Below, piece by piece: positions 10,653-23,055 of a DNA stretch of 64,000 bases. Numbering within the stretch: the first letter of the stretch is position 1; the number at the start of each line of letters is the position of its first letter. Under the pieces are notes generated by a model. That model was not told where the DNA came from. It worked only from the letters and a program-made list of their open reading frames with translations, and made no database searches. The stretch is from Flaccisagitta enflata (Eukaryota > Chaetognatha > Sagittoidea > Aphragmophora): contig OZ231126.1 in assembly GCA_965153355.1 (NCBI GenBank), forward strand, positions 88,474,001 to 88,538,000, written 5' to 3'. The position numbers were made by a program, and so were the translations under genes.

Positions 10653-10937
10653 CTGGAAAGAAAATTCAGGATACTGAGATTTATCATTAATCAGATACAA
10701 TTACTGAAGGAAAGGAGACCTACGACGCACAATCGTACGTGCCCCCAGAGACAAGCCCTAAACACTGAAATGACTGTTCGAGAATACTGATCAATGACGT
10801 TTGTCCGAGTCATGACTCGCTGTTGCGGACGAAACATTTGGCCTGCTCAAAAAGTAGCATAAAGTAATAGAATTTGATGCGCGTGGCTCATGTCGATGAA
10901 TCTAGTGATCTAGTAATGAAAACAATTCTGAATCAAT
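10653..10937. other. ZIP intron, nothing recognised
   Basis: Short intronic stretch between the 3' splice site at 10653 and the palindromic element at 10938. Confidence 0.5.
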
Positions 10938-12177
10938 CAGAGCGTATTTGAATGAGAGCCGACCCCCCCCCCCCGAGCTCAGTATATTGGAGCTAGGGGT
11001 ATGTCTGAGGCATCATTTGAAAGCTTATGAGAATACAAATAGCGCCATTAGAGGGTTTTTTGAATTTTGTTCCCCAGTTATAGCCCCCCAAAGGGGTGAT
11101 TTCAGGAGAAACCAACCAAATCATAAAACCCTCAAATCATAGATTTTGCTCATTTTTGGTGTACAGGTGTGCCCTGGGGAGTTATTTAAAAATCCCGAAT
11201 CTTTTCGTTCTATGACCAATATCCTAGATTTTACGGCCGTTTGAAATTTCTGGAATTTTAAGAATTTTGGGTATTTTGCAAGGGTTTTAATGGCCATAAC
11301 TCCAACTGTACATATAGGAATGAGGTGATCTTGGTATCAATTTTTGATTCATATTCAACAGAAATTAGAATGGTGTTTTTCTTCAAAGAAACAAAAATAA
11401 TGGATCAAAGTGAAGCCCTTTGAATCCTAGCTCCTGATTGGTCAGCGATAGATCAAAAGAACCAATCAGGAGCCAGGAATCAAAGGACTTCACTTTGACC
11501 CTTTTTTTCAGTGTCTTTGAAGAAAAACACCATTTTATTTTCTTTTGGATATGAATAAAAAAACATCAGAGAATCTTTTGCAAAAATTTTTTCATCAAAT
11601 TTCATCGTACTAGGTACCTAGGGGTACCCAAAATGGCCCCGCATAGGCAAAAAAAACATCAAATATAAATTTTTCCAATAAAATTTTTGTTCTGTAATGT
11701 TCTTTAGGTTAAAACTTGTAGATTGATACCAAGATAACCTCATTCCTATATATACTAGTGGAGTTATGACCATTTAAACCTTTGCAAAATACCCAAAATT
11801 CTCAAAATTCCAAAAATTTCAAACGCCCGTAAAATCTAAAATATTGATCGTAGAACAAAAAGATCCGGGATTTTTGAATATCTCCCCCGGGCACACCTGT
11901 ACACCAAAAATGAGCAAAATCTATGATTTGAGGGTTTTATGATTTGGTTGGTTTCTCCTGAAATTACCCAAAGTATCATATTTAGCTATTTTTGAACTAC
12001 CTCAAAATGGTCAATCTTTACACCTTTAAAAGACAGTAATTATAGTCAGAGCAAAAAACTAAAAAAATGTTCTGATAGCGCCATTTGTGTTCTCTTAAGC
12101 TCAAATGATACCTCAATCTTACTGGTAGGGGGGGGCTACAGTTTTCATGGGGGCCTCGTGTTCAGTTACGCTCTGAT
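10938..12177. mobile_element. 1.24-kb palindromic fold-back element in ZIP intron
   Basis: Ends ATCAGAGCGTA and TACGCTCTGAT. The two arms pair over most of about 600 bp each, meeting near 11470 at CTCCTGATTGGT...ACCAATCAGGAG. Matching arm phrases include GGAGAAACCAACCAAATCAT, CTCATTTTTGGTGTACAGGT and CCATAACTCC/GGAGTTATGACC. The arms have diverged, most strongly near the ends (poly-C on one side, poly-G on the other). No transposase reading frame. Confidence 0.8.
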
Positions 12178-12202
12178 CTGTACAGTTTGCTCTCATGTAT
12201 AC

Positions 12203-12872
<670 letters not shown>

Positions 12873-12973
12873 AAGACAGAGAGATTTGATTGATTTGATT
12901 GATTTGTAATGCTCATCAAATGAGCGTTCATCACATCAACAATGTAAAAATTGTTATGAGCCGTACAATTGCA

Positions 12974-13612
<639 letters not shown>

Positions 13613-13761
13613 TATTTCATTTTGCAGTTAGACGTGTGATGGTAACCCAATACCAATGAATTCTAATAATGCAATCGCGTTTGCAATTTACAGCTTAGAT
13701 CATAAACCAATCGCTAAACACTTCTGTCACCTGTCAATAGACCTCAACGAGGGGGGGAAAG

Positions 13762-13767
13762 GGAGAG

Positions 13768-13858
<91 letters not shown>
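13762..13858. repeat. (GA)n microsatellite
   Basis: Pure GA repeat. No exon was recognised next to it. Confidence 0.97.
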
Positions 13859-13860
<2 letters not shown>

Positions 13861-13984
13861 GTATACAGTGGGGTTCATGGAAAAACAGCCTAAACTGGAG
13901 GAGGTTATTCAAGTGTCTTAATTCTATTCAATAAATTTAATATTTGAAATACAGGTTGTTCAATTGATGCTTGTGTCCCTGAGT

Positions 13985-14300
13985 ATCTTGGTTGCTATGG
14001 AAACTAAACTTATTTTTTAAACTGTCATATCCGCTGAAATATCAATATTCTCACAAATTTAATGAGGGAACATTGCTTAATATCAAATTTACAACAATTT
14101 TGCCTCAGTAAGTTTTGTAAGAATATTGCTGGTTTCCTAGCAACAGCCAAATGAGCAATATTCTTACAGAACAACTACTGAAGGAAAGTTGATGTAATGT
14201 TAATTCTAAGCAATGTTCCCTCATTGTATTTGTAAAAATATTGATATTTCAGCAGTTATGACTGTCTAAAAAAATAAGTTTGGTATCCATAGCAACAAAA
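13985..14300. mobile_element. palindromic MITE, about 315 bp
   Basis: Arms pair across the element: TTGCTATGGAAACTAAACTT and TAAGTTTGGTATCCATAGCAA at the ends, AAATATCAATATT and GAGGGAACATTG further in, TAAGAATATTGCT near the centre at about 14140. A related element is at 63365-63665. No coding capacity. Confidence 0.75.
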
Positions 14301-14339
14301 ATCTGAACAAGAAACCCAAAAGCGACGCGCGACGGCCTC

Positions 14340-15060
14340 TAAATTTTGGGAGAATCCTCCAAAAATCTCCCAAATATTTGGCAGAATCATCGCCATTTCT
14401 CTCAAATATTTGGGAGAAAAGTGAAAATTCTCCCAAATATTTGGGAGAAAAGTGAAAATTCTCCCAAATATTTGGGAGAAAAGTGAAAATTCTCCCAAAT
14501 ATTTGGGAGAAAAGTGAAAATTCTCCCAAATATTTGGGAGAATCGTGAAAATTCTCCCAAATATTTGAGAGAATCGTGAAAATTCTCTCAAATATTTGGG
14601 AGAATCGTGAAAATTCTCCCAAATATTTGAGAGAATCGTGAAAATTCTCCCAAATATTTGAGAGAATCGTGAAAATTCTCCCAAATATTTGAGAGAATCG
14701 TGAAAATTCTCTCAAATATTTAGGAGAATCGTGAAAATTCTCTCAAATATTTGGGAGAATCGTGAAAATTCTCTCAAATATTTGGGAGAATTGTGAAAAT
14801 TCTCCCAAATATTTGGGAGAAAATATTTGAGAGAATCGTGAAAATTCTCCCAAATATTTGAGAGAATCGTGAAAATTCTCTCAAATATTTGGGAGAATCG
14901 TGAAAATTCTCTCAAATATTTGGGAGAATCGTGAAAATTCTCTCAAATATTTGGGAGAATCGTGAAAATTCTCTCAAATATTTGGGAGAATCGTGAAAAT
15001 TCTCAATATTTGGGAGAATCATGAAAATTCTCTCAAATATTTGGGAGAAATGGCAAAGAT
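14340..15060. repeat. satellite of ~31-bp units around a palindrome
   Basis: Units of GAATCGTGAAAATTC plus TCCCAAATATTTGGGA (or the CTCAAATATTTGAG variants). The core CTCCCAAATATTTGGGAG is a perfect 18-bp palindrome. Reading frames of over 140 codons on the minus strand reflect the near-multiple-of-three period. Confidence 0.95.
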
Positions 15061-18000
15061 TCTCCCAAATATTTGGGAGAATTTTCCTACAGAAACACTT
15101 CAGTCAATTCTCCCAAATTGACAATTCTCCCAAATATTTGGGAGAATTTTCCTACAGAGACACATCTCTCTGTCAATTCTCCCAAATTCACGATTCTCCC
15201 AAATTTTTGGGAGAATTTTCCTTTGGAAACACCTTTTTGTCAAATTCTCCCAAAATGATGATTTGCCCAAATATTTGGGAGAATTTTCCTACCAACACAT
15301 CTCTTTGTCAATTCTCTCAAATTCATGATTCTCCCAAATATTTGGGAGAATTTTCCTACAGAAACACATCTTTCTGTCAATTCTCCCAAACTGATGATTC
15401 TCCCAAATATTTGGGAGAATTTTCCTACAGAAACACATGTTTCTGTCAATTTTCCCAAACTGATGATTTGGGAGAATTTTCCTACAGAAACACTTCAGTC
15501 AATTCTCCCAAATTGACAATTCTCCCAAATATTTGGGAGAATTTTCCTACAGAGACACATCTCTGTCAATTCTCCTAAATTCACGTTTCTCCCAAATTTT
15601 TGGGAGAATTTTCCTTAGGAAACACATGTTTCTGTCAATTTTTCCAAACTGATGATTTGAGAGAATTTTCCTACAGAAACACTTCAGTCAATTCTCCCAA
15701 ATTGACAATTCTCCCAAATATTTGGGAGAATTTTCCTACAGAGACACATCTCTGTCAATTCTCCCAAATTCACGATTCTCCCAAATATTTGGGAGAATTT
15801 TCCTACAGAAACACCTTTTTGTCAAATTCTCCCAAAATGATGATTCTCCCAAATATTTGGGAGAATTTTCCCCTCTAAAGCTTACCTTTTTTGTCAAAAT
15901 TCTCCCAAAATGATGATTCTCCCAAATATTTAGGAGGAATTTTCTCTCTGTAAACACCTTTTTGTCAAATTCTCCCAAAATGCCCAAATTCGATGATTCT
16001 CCCAAATATTTGGGAGAATTTTCCTAAAGAAACACCTTTTTGTCAAATTCTCCCAAAATGATGATTCTCCCAAATATTTGGGAGAATTTTCCTCAGAAAC
16101 ACCTTTTTGTCAAATTCTCCCAAAATGAAGATTCTCCCAAATAAAAGGCTGCTGCTGCTGCTGCTTTGTTTTTGATTATCACAATACTGTCCACACAACA
16201 TTGTCCAAACAAGATTGTCCACACAAGATTGTCCATACAAGATTGTCCACACAAGATTGTCCATACAAGATTGTCCACACACTTTTAAAATGTTCTATAA
16301 AAAGAACTGTAAAAAGTACTATTAAGAATCTATTTAGGATGGTTGGGGCCAAAAGGCAGGGGTTTAAAAAGGGGATTTAGATCTTTTAGAGCAGCATCCC
16401 AGCAGCAGCAGCAGCCACAGCAGAAATGCATTGGATTCTCCCAAATATTTGGGAGAAATAGTGAAGATTCTCCCAAATTTTTGGGAGAAAAAGTGAAGAT
16501 TCTCCCAAATATTTGGGAGAAATGGTGAAAATTCTCCCAAATATTTGGGAGAATTTTCCTACAGAGACACATCTCTCTGTCAATTCTCCCAAATTCACGA
16601 TTCTCCCAAATTTTTGGGAGAATTTTCCTACAGAAACACCTTTTTGTCAAATTCTCCCAAAATGATGATTCGCCCAAATATTTGAGAGAATTTTCCTACC
16701 AACACATCTCTGTCAATTCTCTCAAATTTATGATTCTCCCAAATATTTGGGAGAATTTTCCTACAGAAACACATCTTTCTGTCAATTCTCTCAAACAGAT
16801 GATTCTCCCAAATATTTGGGAGAATTTTCCTACAGAAACATATGTTTCTGTCAATTCTCCCAAACTGATGATTCTCCCAAATATTGGGGAGAATTTTCCT
16901 ACAGAGACACATCTCTGTCAATTCTCCCAAATTCACGATTCTCCCAAATATTTGGGAGAATTTTCCTACAGAAACACCTTTTTGTCAAATTCTCCCAAAA
17001 TGATGATTCGCCCAAATATTTGGGAGAATTTTCCTACAGAAACACCTTTTTGTCAAATTCTCCCAAAATGATGATTCTCCCAAATATTTGGGAGAATTTT
17101 CCTACAGAAACACCTTTTTGTCAAATTCTCCCAAAATGATTATTCTCCCAAATATTTGGGAGAATTTTCCTACAGAAACACCTTTTTGTCAAATTCTCCC
17201 AAAATGATGATTCTCCCAAATATTTGGGAGAATTTTCCTACAGAAACACCTTTTTGTCAAATTCTCCCAAAATGAAGATTCTCCCAAATAAAAGGCTGCT
17301 GCTGCTGCTGCTGCTTTGTTTTTGATTATCACAATACTGTCCACACAACATTGTCCAAACAAGATTGTCCACACAAGATTGTCCATACAAGATTGTCCAC
17401 ACAAGATTGTCCATACAAGATTGTCCACACAAGATTGTCCACACACTTTTAAAATGTTCTATAAAAAGAACTGTAAAAAGTACTATTAAGAATCTATTTA
17501 GGATGGTTGGGGCTAAAAGGCAGGGGTTTAAAAAGGGGATTTAGATCTTTTAGAGCAGCATCCCAGCAGCAGCAGCCACAGCAGAGCTGCATTGGATTCT
17601 CCCAAATATTTGGGAGAAATAGTAGAAGGTCTCCCAAATTTTTGGAGAAAAGTGAAGATTCTCCCAAATATTTGGGAGAAATGTTAAGGTTCTCCCAAAT
17701 ATTTGGGAGAAATGGTGAAGATTTTCCCAAATATTTGGGAGATCTGGTGTCAATTCTCCCACATTCACGATTCTCCCAAATTCAGTTCTCCCAAATATTT
17801 GAAATTTTCTAGAAACACCTTTTGTCAAATTCTCCCAAAATGATGATTCGCCCAAATATTTGGGAGAATTTTCCTACAGAAACACCTTTTTGGCAAATTC
17901 TCCCAAAATGATGATTCTCCCAAATATTTGGGAGAATTTTCCTACAGAAACACCTTTTTGTCAAATTCTCCCAAAATGATGATTCGCCCAAATATTTGGG

Positions 18001-20899
18001 AGATTTTTCCTTAAATACCTTTTTGTCAATTCTCCCAAAATGATGATTCTCCCAAATTTTTGGGAGAATTTTCCTACAGAAACACCTTTTTGTCAAATTC
18101 TCCCAAAATGATGATTCTTCCAAATATTTGGGAGAATTTTCCTACAGAAACACCTTTTTGTCAAATTCTCCCAAAATGATGATTCTCCCAAATATTTAGG
18201 AAGAATTTACTCCTACAGAAACACCTTTTGTCAGAAACTCCTTTAAATCAAATTCTCCCAAATAAAAGGCTGCTGCTGCTGCTGCTGCTTTGATTTTGAT
18301 TATCACAATACTGTCACACAACATTGTCCCACGCAAGATTGTCCACACAAGATTGTCCATACAAGATTGTCCACACTTTTAAAATTGTCCATACAAGATT
18401 GTCCACACTTTTAAAATGTTCTATAAAAAGAACTGTAAAAAGTACTATTAAGAATCTATTTAGGATGGTTGGGGCTAAAAGGCAGGGGTTTAAAAAGGGG
18501 ATTTAGATCTTTTAGAGCAGCATCCCAGCAGCAGCAGCCACAGCAGAGCTGCATTTGATTCTCCCAAATATTTGGGAGAAATTGTGAAGATTCTCCCAAA
18601 TATTTAGGAGAAATGTATTACAGAGACACATCTCTCTGTCAATTCTCCCAAATTCGCGAGTCTCCCAAATAGTTGGGAGAATTCTCCTACAGAGACACAT
18701 CCCTCTGTCAATTCTCCCAAATTCGCGATTCTCCCAAATTTTTGGGAGAATTTTCCTACAGAAACACCTTTTTGTAAAATTCTCCCAAAATGATGATTCG
18801 CCCAAATATTTGGGAGAATTTTCCTACAGAAACACATCTTTCTGTCAATTCTCCCAAACAGATGATTCTCCCAAATATTTGGGAGAATTTTCCTACAGAA
18901 ACATATGTTTCTGTCAATTCTCCCAAACTGATGATTCTCCCAAATATTTGGGAGAATTTTCCTACAGAGACACATCTCTGTCAATTCTCCCAAATTCATG
19001 ATTCTCCCAAATATTTGGGAGAATTTTCCTACAGAAACACCTTTTGTCAAATTCTCCCAAAATGATGATTCGCCCAAATATTTGGGAGAATTTTCCTACA
19101 GAAACACATTTTTGTCAAATTCTCCCAAAATGATGATTCTCCCAAATATTTGGGAGAATTTTCCTACAGAAACACCTTTTTGTCAAATTCTCCCAAAATA
19201 ATGATTCTCCCAAATAAAAGGCTGCTGCTGCTGCTGCTGCTTTGATTTTGATTATCACAATACTGTCCACACAAGATTGTCCATACAAGATTGTTACAAG
19301 ATTGTCCACACAAGATTGTCCATACAAGATTGTCCACACACTTTTAAAATGTTCTATAAAAAGAACTGTAAAAAGTACTATTAAGAATCTATTTAGGATG
19401 GTTGGGGCTAAAAGGCAGGGGTTTAAAAAGGGGATTTAGATCTTTCAGAGCAGCATCCCAGCAGCAGCCACAGCAGAGCTGCATTCGATTCTCCCAAATA
19501 TTTGGGAGAAATGGTGAAGATTCTCCCAAATATTTGGGAGAAATGGTGAAGATTCTCCCAAATATTTGGGAGAAATGGTGAAGATTCTCCCAAATATTTG
19601 GGAGAAATGGTGAAAATTCTCCCAAATATTTGGGAGAATTTTCCTACTGAAGACACTTCTCTGTCAATTCTCCCAAATTCACGATTCTCCCCCAAATTTT
19701 GGGAGAATTTCTCCCTGAAACACCTTTTTGTCCAAATTCTCCCAAAAATGATGACTCGCCCAAATATTTGGGAGAATTTTCCTAACACACATCTTTTGTC
19801 AATTCTCTCTCAAATTCATGATTCTCCCCAAATATTTGGAAATTTTCTACAAACATCTTTCTATCAATTCTCTGCCAAACTGATGATTCTCCCAAATATT
19901 TAGGAGAATTTTCCCCTACAGAGAACATCTCTGTCAATTCTCCCAAAATTGACAATTCTCCCAAATATTTGGAGAATTTTCCTACAGAGACACATCTTTG
20001 TGTCAATTCTCCCAAACTGATGATTCTCCCAAATATTTAGATCGGAAGAATTTTCCCCTAAACACATCTCTGTCAATTCTCCCAAATTCACAATCTCCCA
20101 AATATTTGGAAGAATTTTCCTCCAGAAACGCCTTTCAGTCAAATTCTCCCAAAATAATGATTCTCCCAAATAAAAGGCTGCTGCTGCTGCTGCTTTGATT
20201 TTGATTATCCTGTCACTGTCCACACAACATTTGTCCAACAAGATTGTCTCCACACAAGATTGTCCACACAAGATTGTCACACAAGATTGTCCCACACACT
20301 TTTAAAATGTTCTATTAAAAGAACTGTAAAAAGCACTATTAAGAATCTATTTAGGATGGTTGGGGCTAAAGGCGGCAGGAGTTTAAAGGGGATTTAGATC
20401 TTTTAGAGCAGCATCCCAGCAGCAGCAGCCACAGCAGAGCTGCATTCAATTCTCCCAAATATTTGGGAGAAATGGTGAAGATTCTCCCAAATTTTCAAGG
20501 AGAAATATTGAAAGATTCTCCCAAATATTTGGGAGAAATGGTGAAAATTCCCAAATGTTTGGTAGAATTTTCCTACAGAGACACATCTCTCTGTCAATTC
20601 TCCCAAATTCACGATTCTCCCAAATTTTTGGGAGAATTTTCCTTCAGAAACACCTTTTAGTCAAATTCTCCCAAAATGATGATTCGCCCAAATATTTGGG
20701 AGAATTTTCCTACCAACACATCTTTTGTCAATTCTCTCCAATTCATGATTCTCCCAAATATTTGGGAGAATTTTCCTACAGAAACACATCTCTGTCAATT
20801 CTCCCAAATTCACGATTCTCCCAAATATTTGGGAGAATTTTCCTACAGAAACGCATTTTAGTCAAATTCTCCCAAAATGATGATTCTCCCAAATAAAAG

Positions 20900-20930
<31 letters not shown>

Positions 20931-22275
20931 TTTTGATTATCCCAATACTGTCCACACAACATTGTCCGAACAAGATTTTCCACACAACATTGTCCAAACA
21001 AGATTTTCCACACAAGATTGTCCACACACTTTTAAAATGTTCTATAAAAAGAACTGTAAAAAGTACTATTAAGAATCTATTTAGGATGGTTGGGGCTAAA
21101 AGGCAGGGGTTTAAAAAGGGGATTTAGATCTTTTAGAGCAGCATCCCAGCAGCAGCAGCCACAGCAGAGCTGCATTCGATTCTCCCAAATATTTGGGAGA
21201 AATGGTGAAGATTCTCCCAAATTTTTGGGAGAAATATTGAAGATTCTCCCAAATATTTGGGAGAAATATTGAAGATTCTCCCAAATATTTGGGAGAAATG
21301 GTGAAAATTCTCCCAAATATTTGGAAGAATTTTCCTACACATCTCTCTGTCAATTCTCCCAAATTCACGATTCTCCCAAATTTTTGGGAGAATTTTCCTA
21401 CAGAAACACCTTTTTGTCAAATTCTCCCAAAATGATGATTCGCCCAAATATTTGGGAGAATTTTCCTACCAACACATCTTTTTGTCAATTCTTCCAAATT
21501 CATGATTCGCCCAATATTTGGGAGAATTTTCCTACCAACACATCTTTTTGTCAATTCTCCCAAACTGATGATTCTCCCAAATATTTGGGAGAATTTTCCT
21601 ACAGAGAGACATCTCTGTCAATTCTCCCAAATTCACGATTCTCCCAAATATTTGGGAGAATTTTCCTACAGAAACGCCTTTTAATCAAATTCTCCCAAAA
21701 TGATGATTCTCTCAAATAAAAGGCTGCTGCTGCTGCTGCTTTGTTTTTGATTATCACAATACTGTCCACACAACATTGTCCAAACAAGATTGTCCAAACA
21801 AGATTGTCCACACAAGATTGTCCACACAAGATTGTCCACACAAGATTGTCCACACACTTTTAAAATGTTCTATAAAAAGAACTGTAAAAAGTACTATTAA
21901 GAATCTATTTAGGATGGTTGGGGCTAAAAGGCAGGGGTTTAAAAAGGGGATTTAGATCTTTTAGAGCAGCATGCCAGCAGCAGCAGCCACAGCAGAGCTG
22001 CATTGGATTCTCCCAAATATTTGGGAGAAATGGTGAAGATTCTCCCAAATATTTGGGAGAAATGGTGAAGATTCTCCCAAATATTTGGGAGAAATGATGA
22101 AGATTCTCCCAAATATTTGGGAGAAATGTTGAAGATTCTCCCAAATATTTGGGAGAAATGTTGAAGATTCTCCCAAATATTTGGGAGAAATGGTGAAGAT
22201 TCTCCCAAATATTTGGGAGAAATGGTGAAGATTCTCCCAAATATTTGGGAGAAATGGTGAAGATTCTCCCAAATT
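15060..22275. repeat. higher-order satellite: palindrome units plus seven module copies
   Basis: Palindrome units (CTCCCAAATATTTGGGAG) alternate with short spacers such as TTTTCCTACAGAAACACC and TTTTTGTCAAATTCTCCC. Seven times the array is interrupted by a ~290-bp module that starts AAAGGCTGCTGCTGCTG, contains 14-bp units ACAAGATTGTCCAC, TTTAAAATGTTCTATAAAAA, GGATGGTTGGGGCTAAAAGG and AGATCTTTTAGAGCAGCATC, and ends CAGCAGCAGCAGCC. Module landmarks (GGATGGTTGGGG) lie near 16338, 17502, 18463, 19396, 20354, 21087 and 21912, giving higher-order periods of about 0.73-1.16 kb. No gene. Confidence 0.93.
16144..16440. repeat. first copy of the CTG/CAG-flanked module
   Basis: Representative module. 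The 5' edge GCTGCTGCTGCTGC and 3' edge GCAGCAGCAGCAGCC are complementary and about 250 bp apart, so each module could fold back on itself. In between are 14-bp ACAAGATTGTCCAC units (five here) and a unique-looking 130-bp part. Other copies start near 17290, 18267, 19218, 20175, 20897 and 21719. Confidence 0.85.
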
Positions 22276-22276
22276 T

Positions 22277-22545
22277 TTGGTCCACCCGACATTGTCCACC
22301 CGACATTGTCCACCCGACATTGTCCACCCGACATTGTCCACCCAACATTGTCCACCCAACATTGTCCACCCAACATTGTCCACCCAACATTGTCCACCCA
22401 ACATTGTCCACCCAACATTGTCCACCCAACATTGTCCACCCAACATTGTCCACCCAACATTGTCCACCCGACATTGTCCACCCGACATTGTCCACCCAAC
22501 ATTGTCCACCCAACATTGTCCACATGACATTGTCCACACGACATA
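22277..22545. repeat. 14-bp tandem array (CCACCCAACATTGT)n
   Basis: About 19 copies of CCACCCAACATTGT/CCACCCGACATTGT. Period and sequence match the ACAAGATTGTCCAC units inside the satellite modules, so this is an expanded branch of that sub-repeat. It is followed by a truncated module piece (GGGCAGGGGTTTAAGAAGGG). Confidence 0.95.
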
Positions 22546-22589
22546 TGGGCAGGGGTTTAAGAAGGGGATCTAGGGAGTGGCATCTACCC

Positions 22590-22690
22590 TCAATAAGAAT
22601 CACGGTGTCCTCAATCAGAATCACTTTGTCCTTGATGAGAATCACGACAATGTTCTCAATTAGAATCACGACAATGTCCTCAATAAGCAG
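22590..22690. repeat. start of the 24-bp satellite
   Basis: First CCTCAATAAGAATCACG-type units, joined directly to the truncated module at 22560-22580. Confidence 0.85.
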
Positions 22691-22699
22691 GCATTTTTT

Positions 22700-23055
22700 T
22701 AAACGGAATTACTGAGAAAGCCCGTGGGGCACTCGCTGTACAATTTCACTGAGCCCAACAGAAAAACAGCAAGCCCAGCATTTCTGTCAATAATCTAGAT
22801 GTGAACAGAAACAATGCTATCCGAGTGAAATATGTTAACTGCCTTCTTCCATCAACACCAGACGCATTTGAGGCTAGATACATGGTTACCCTTGTTCAAT
22901 TTATACATTGGCTATTCACATTTGATGATTCAATGCAGAATCTAGCATGTCTCACCAAATCAGAGAGAGCCCGCTGGGCTCAGAGGCAGCAATAAGAGAG
23001 AGCCCAACAGAAAAACAGAGCCACGGGCTTGCTGGCTCGCTCTCAAAAAGGCCTG
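22700..23055. mobile_element. ~350-bp insertion within the 24-bp satellite
   Basis: Unique-looking DNA interrupting the satellite. Its ends share inverted AAGCCCGTGG (GAGAAAGCCCGTGGGGCACTC at the left; CCACGGGCTTGCTGGCTCGC at the right) and both ends carry a direct GAGCCCAACAGAAAAACAG. It looks like a non-autonomous element, with boundaries uncertain. A 64-codon frame at 22801-22995 shows no family. Confidence 0.45.

Noticed and set aside
10168-10677. Open plus-strand frame RCGHDCGRCDHD opposite the ZIP exon
   Set aside because: Shadow of the 21-bp His-rich coding repeat; the minus strand has correct splice phases and family match.
14256-22715. Many 60-250-codon frames (PKYLGEFS, WTMLGGQC types)
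   Set aside because: Translations of the palindrome satellite, its modules and the 14-bp array; frames shift freely between units.
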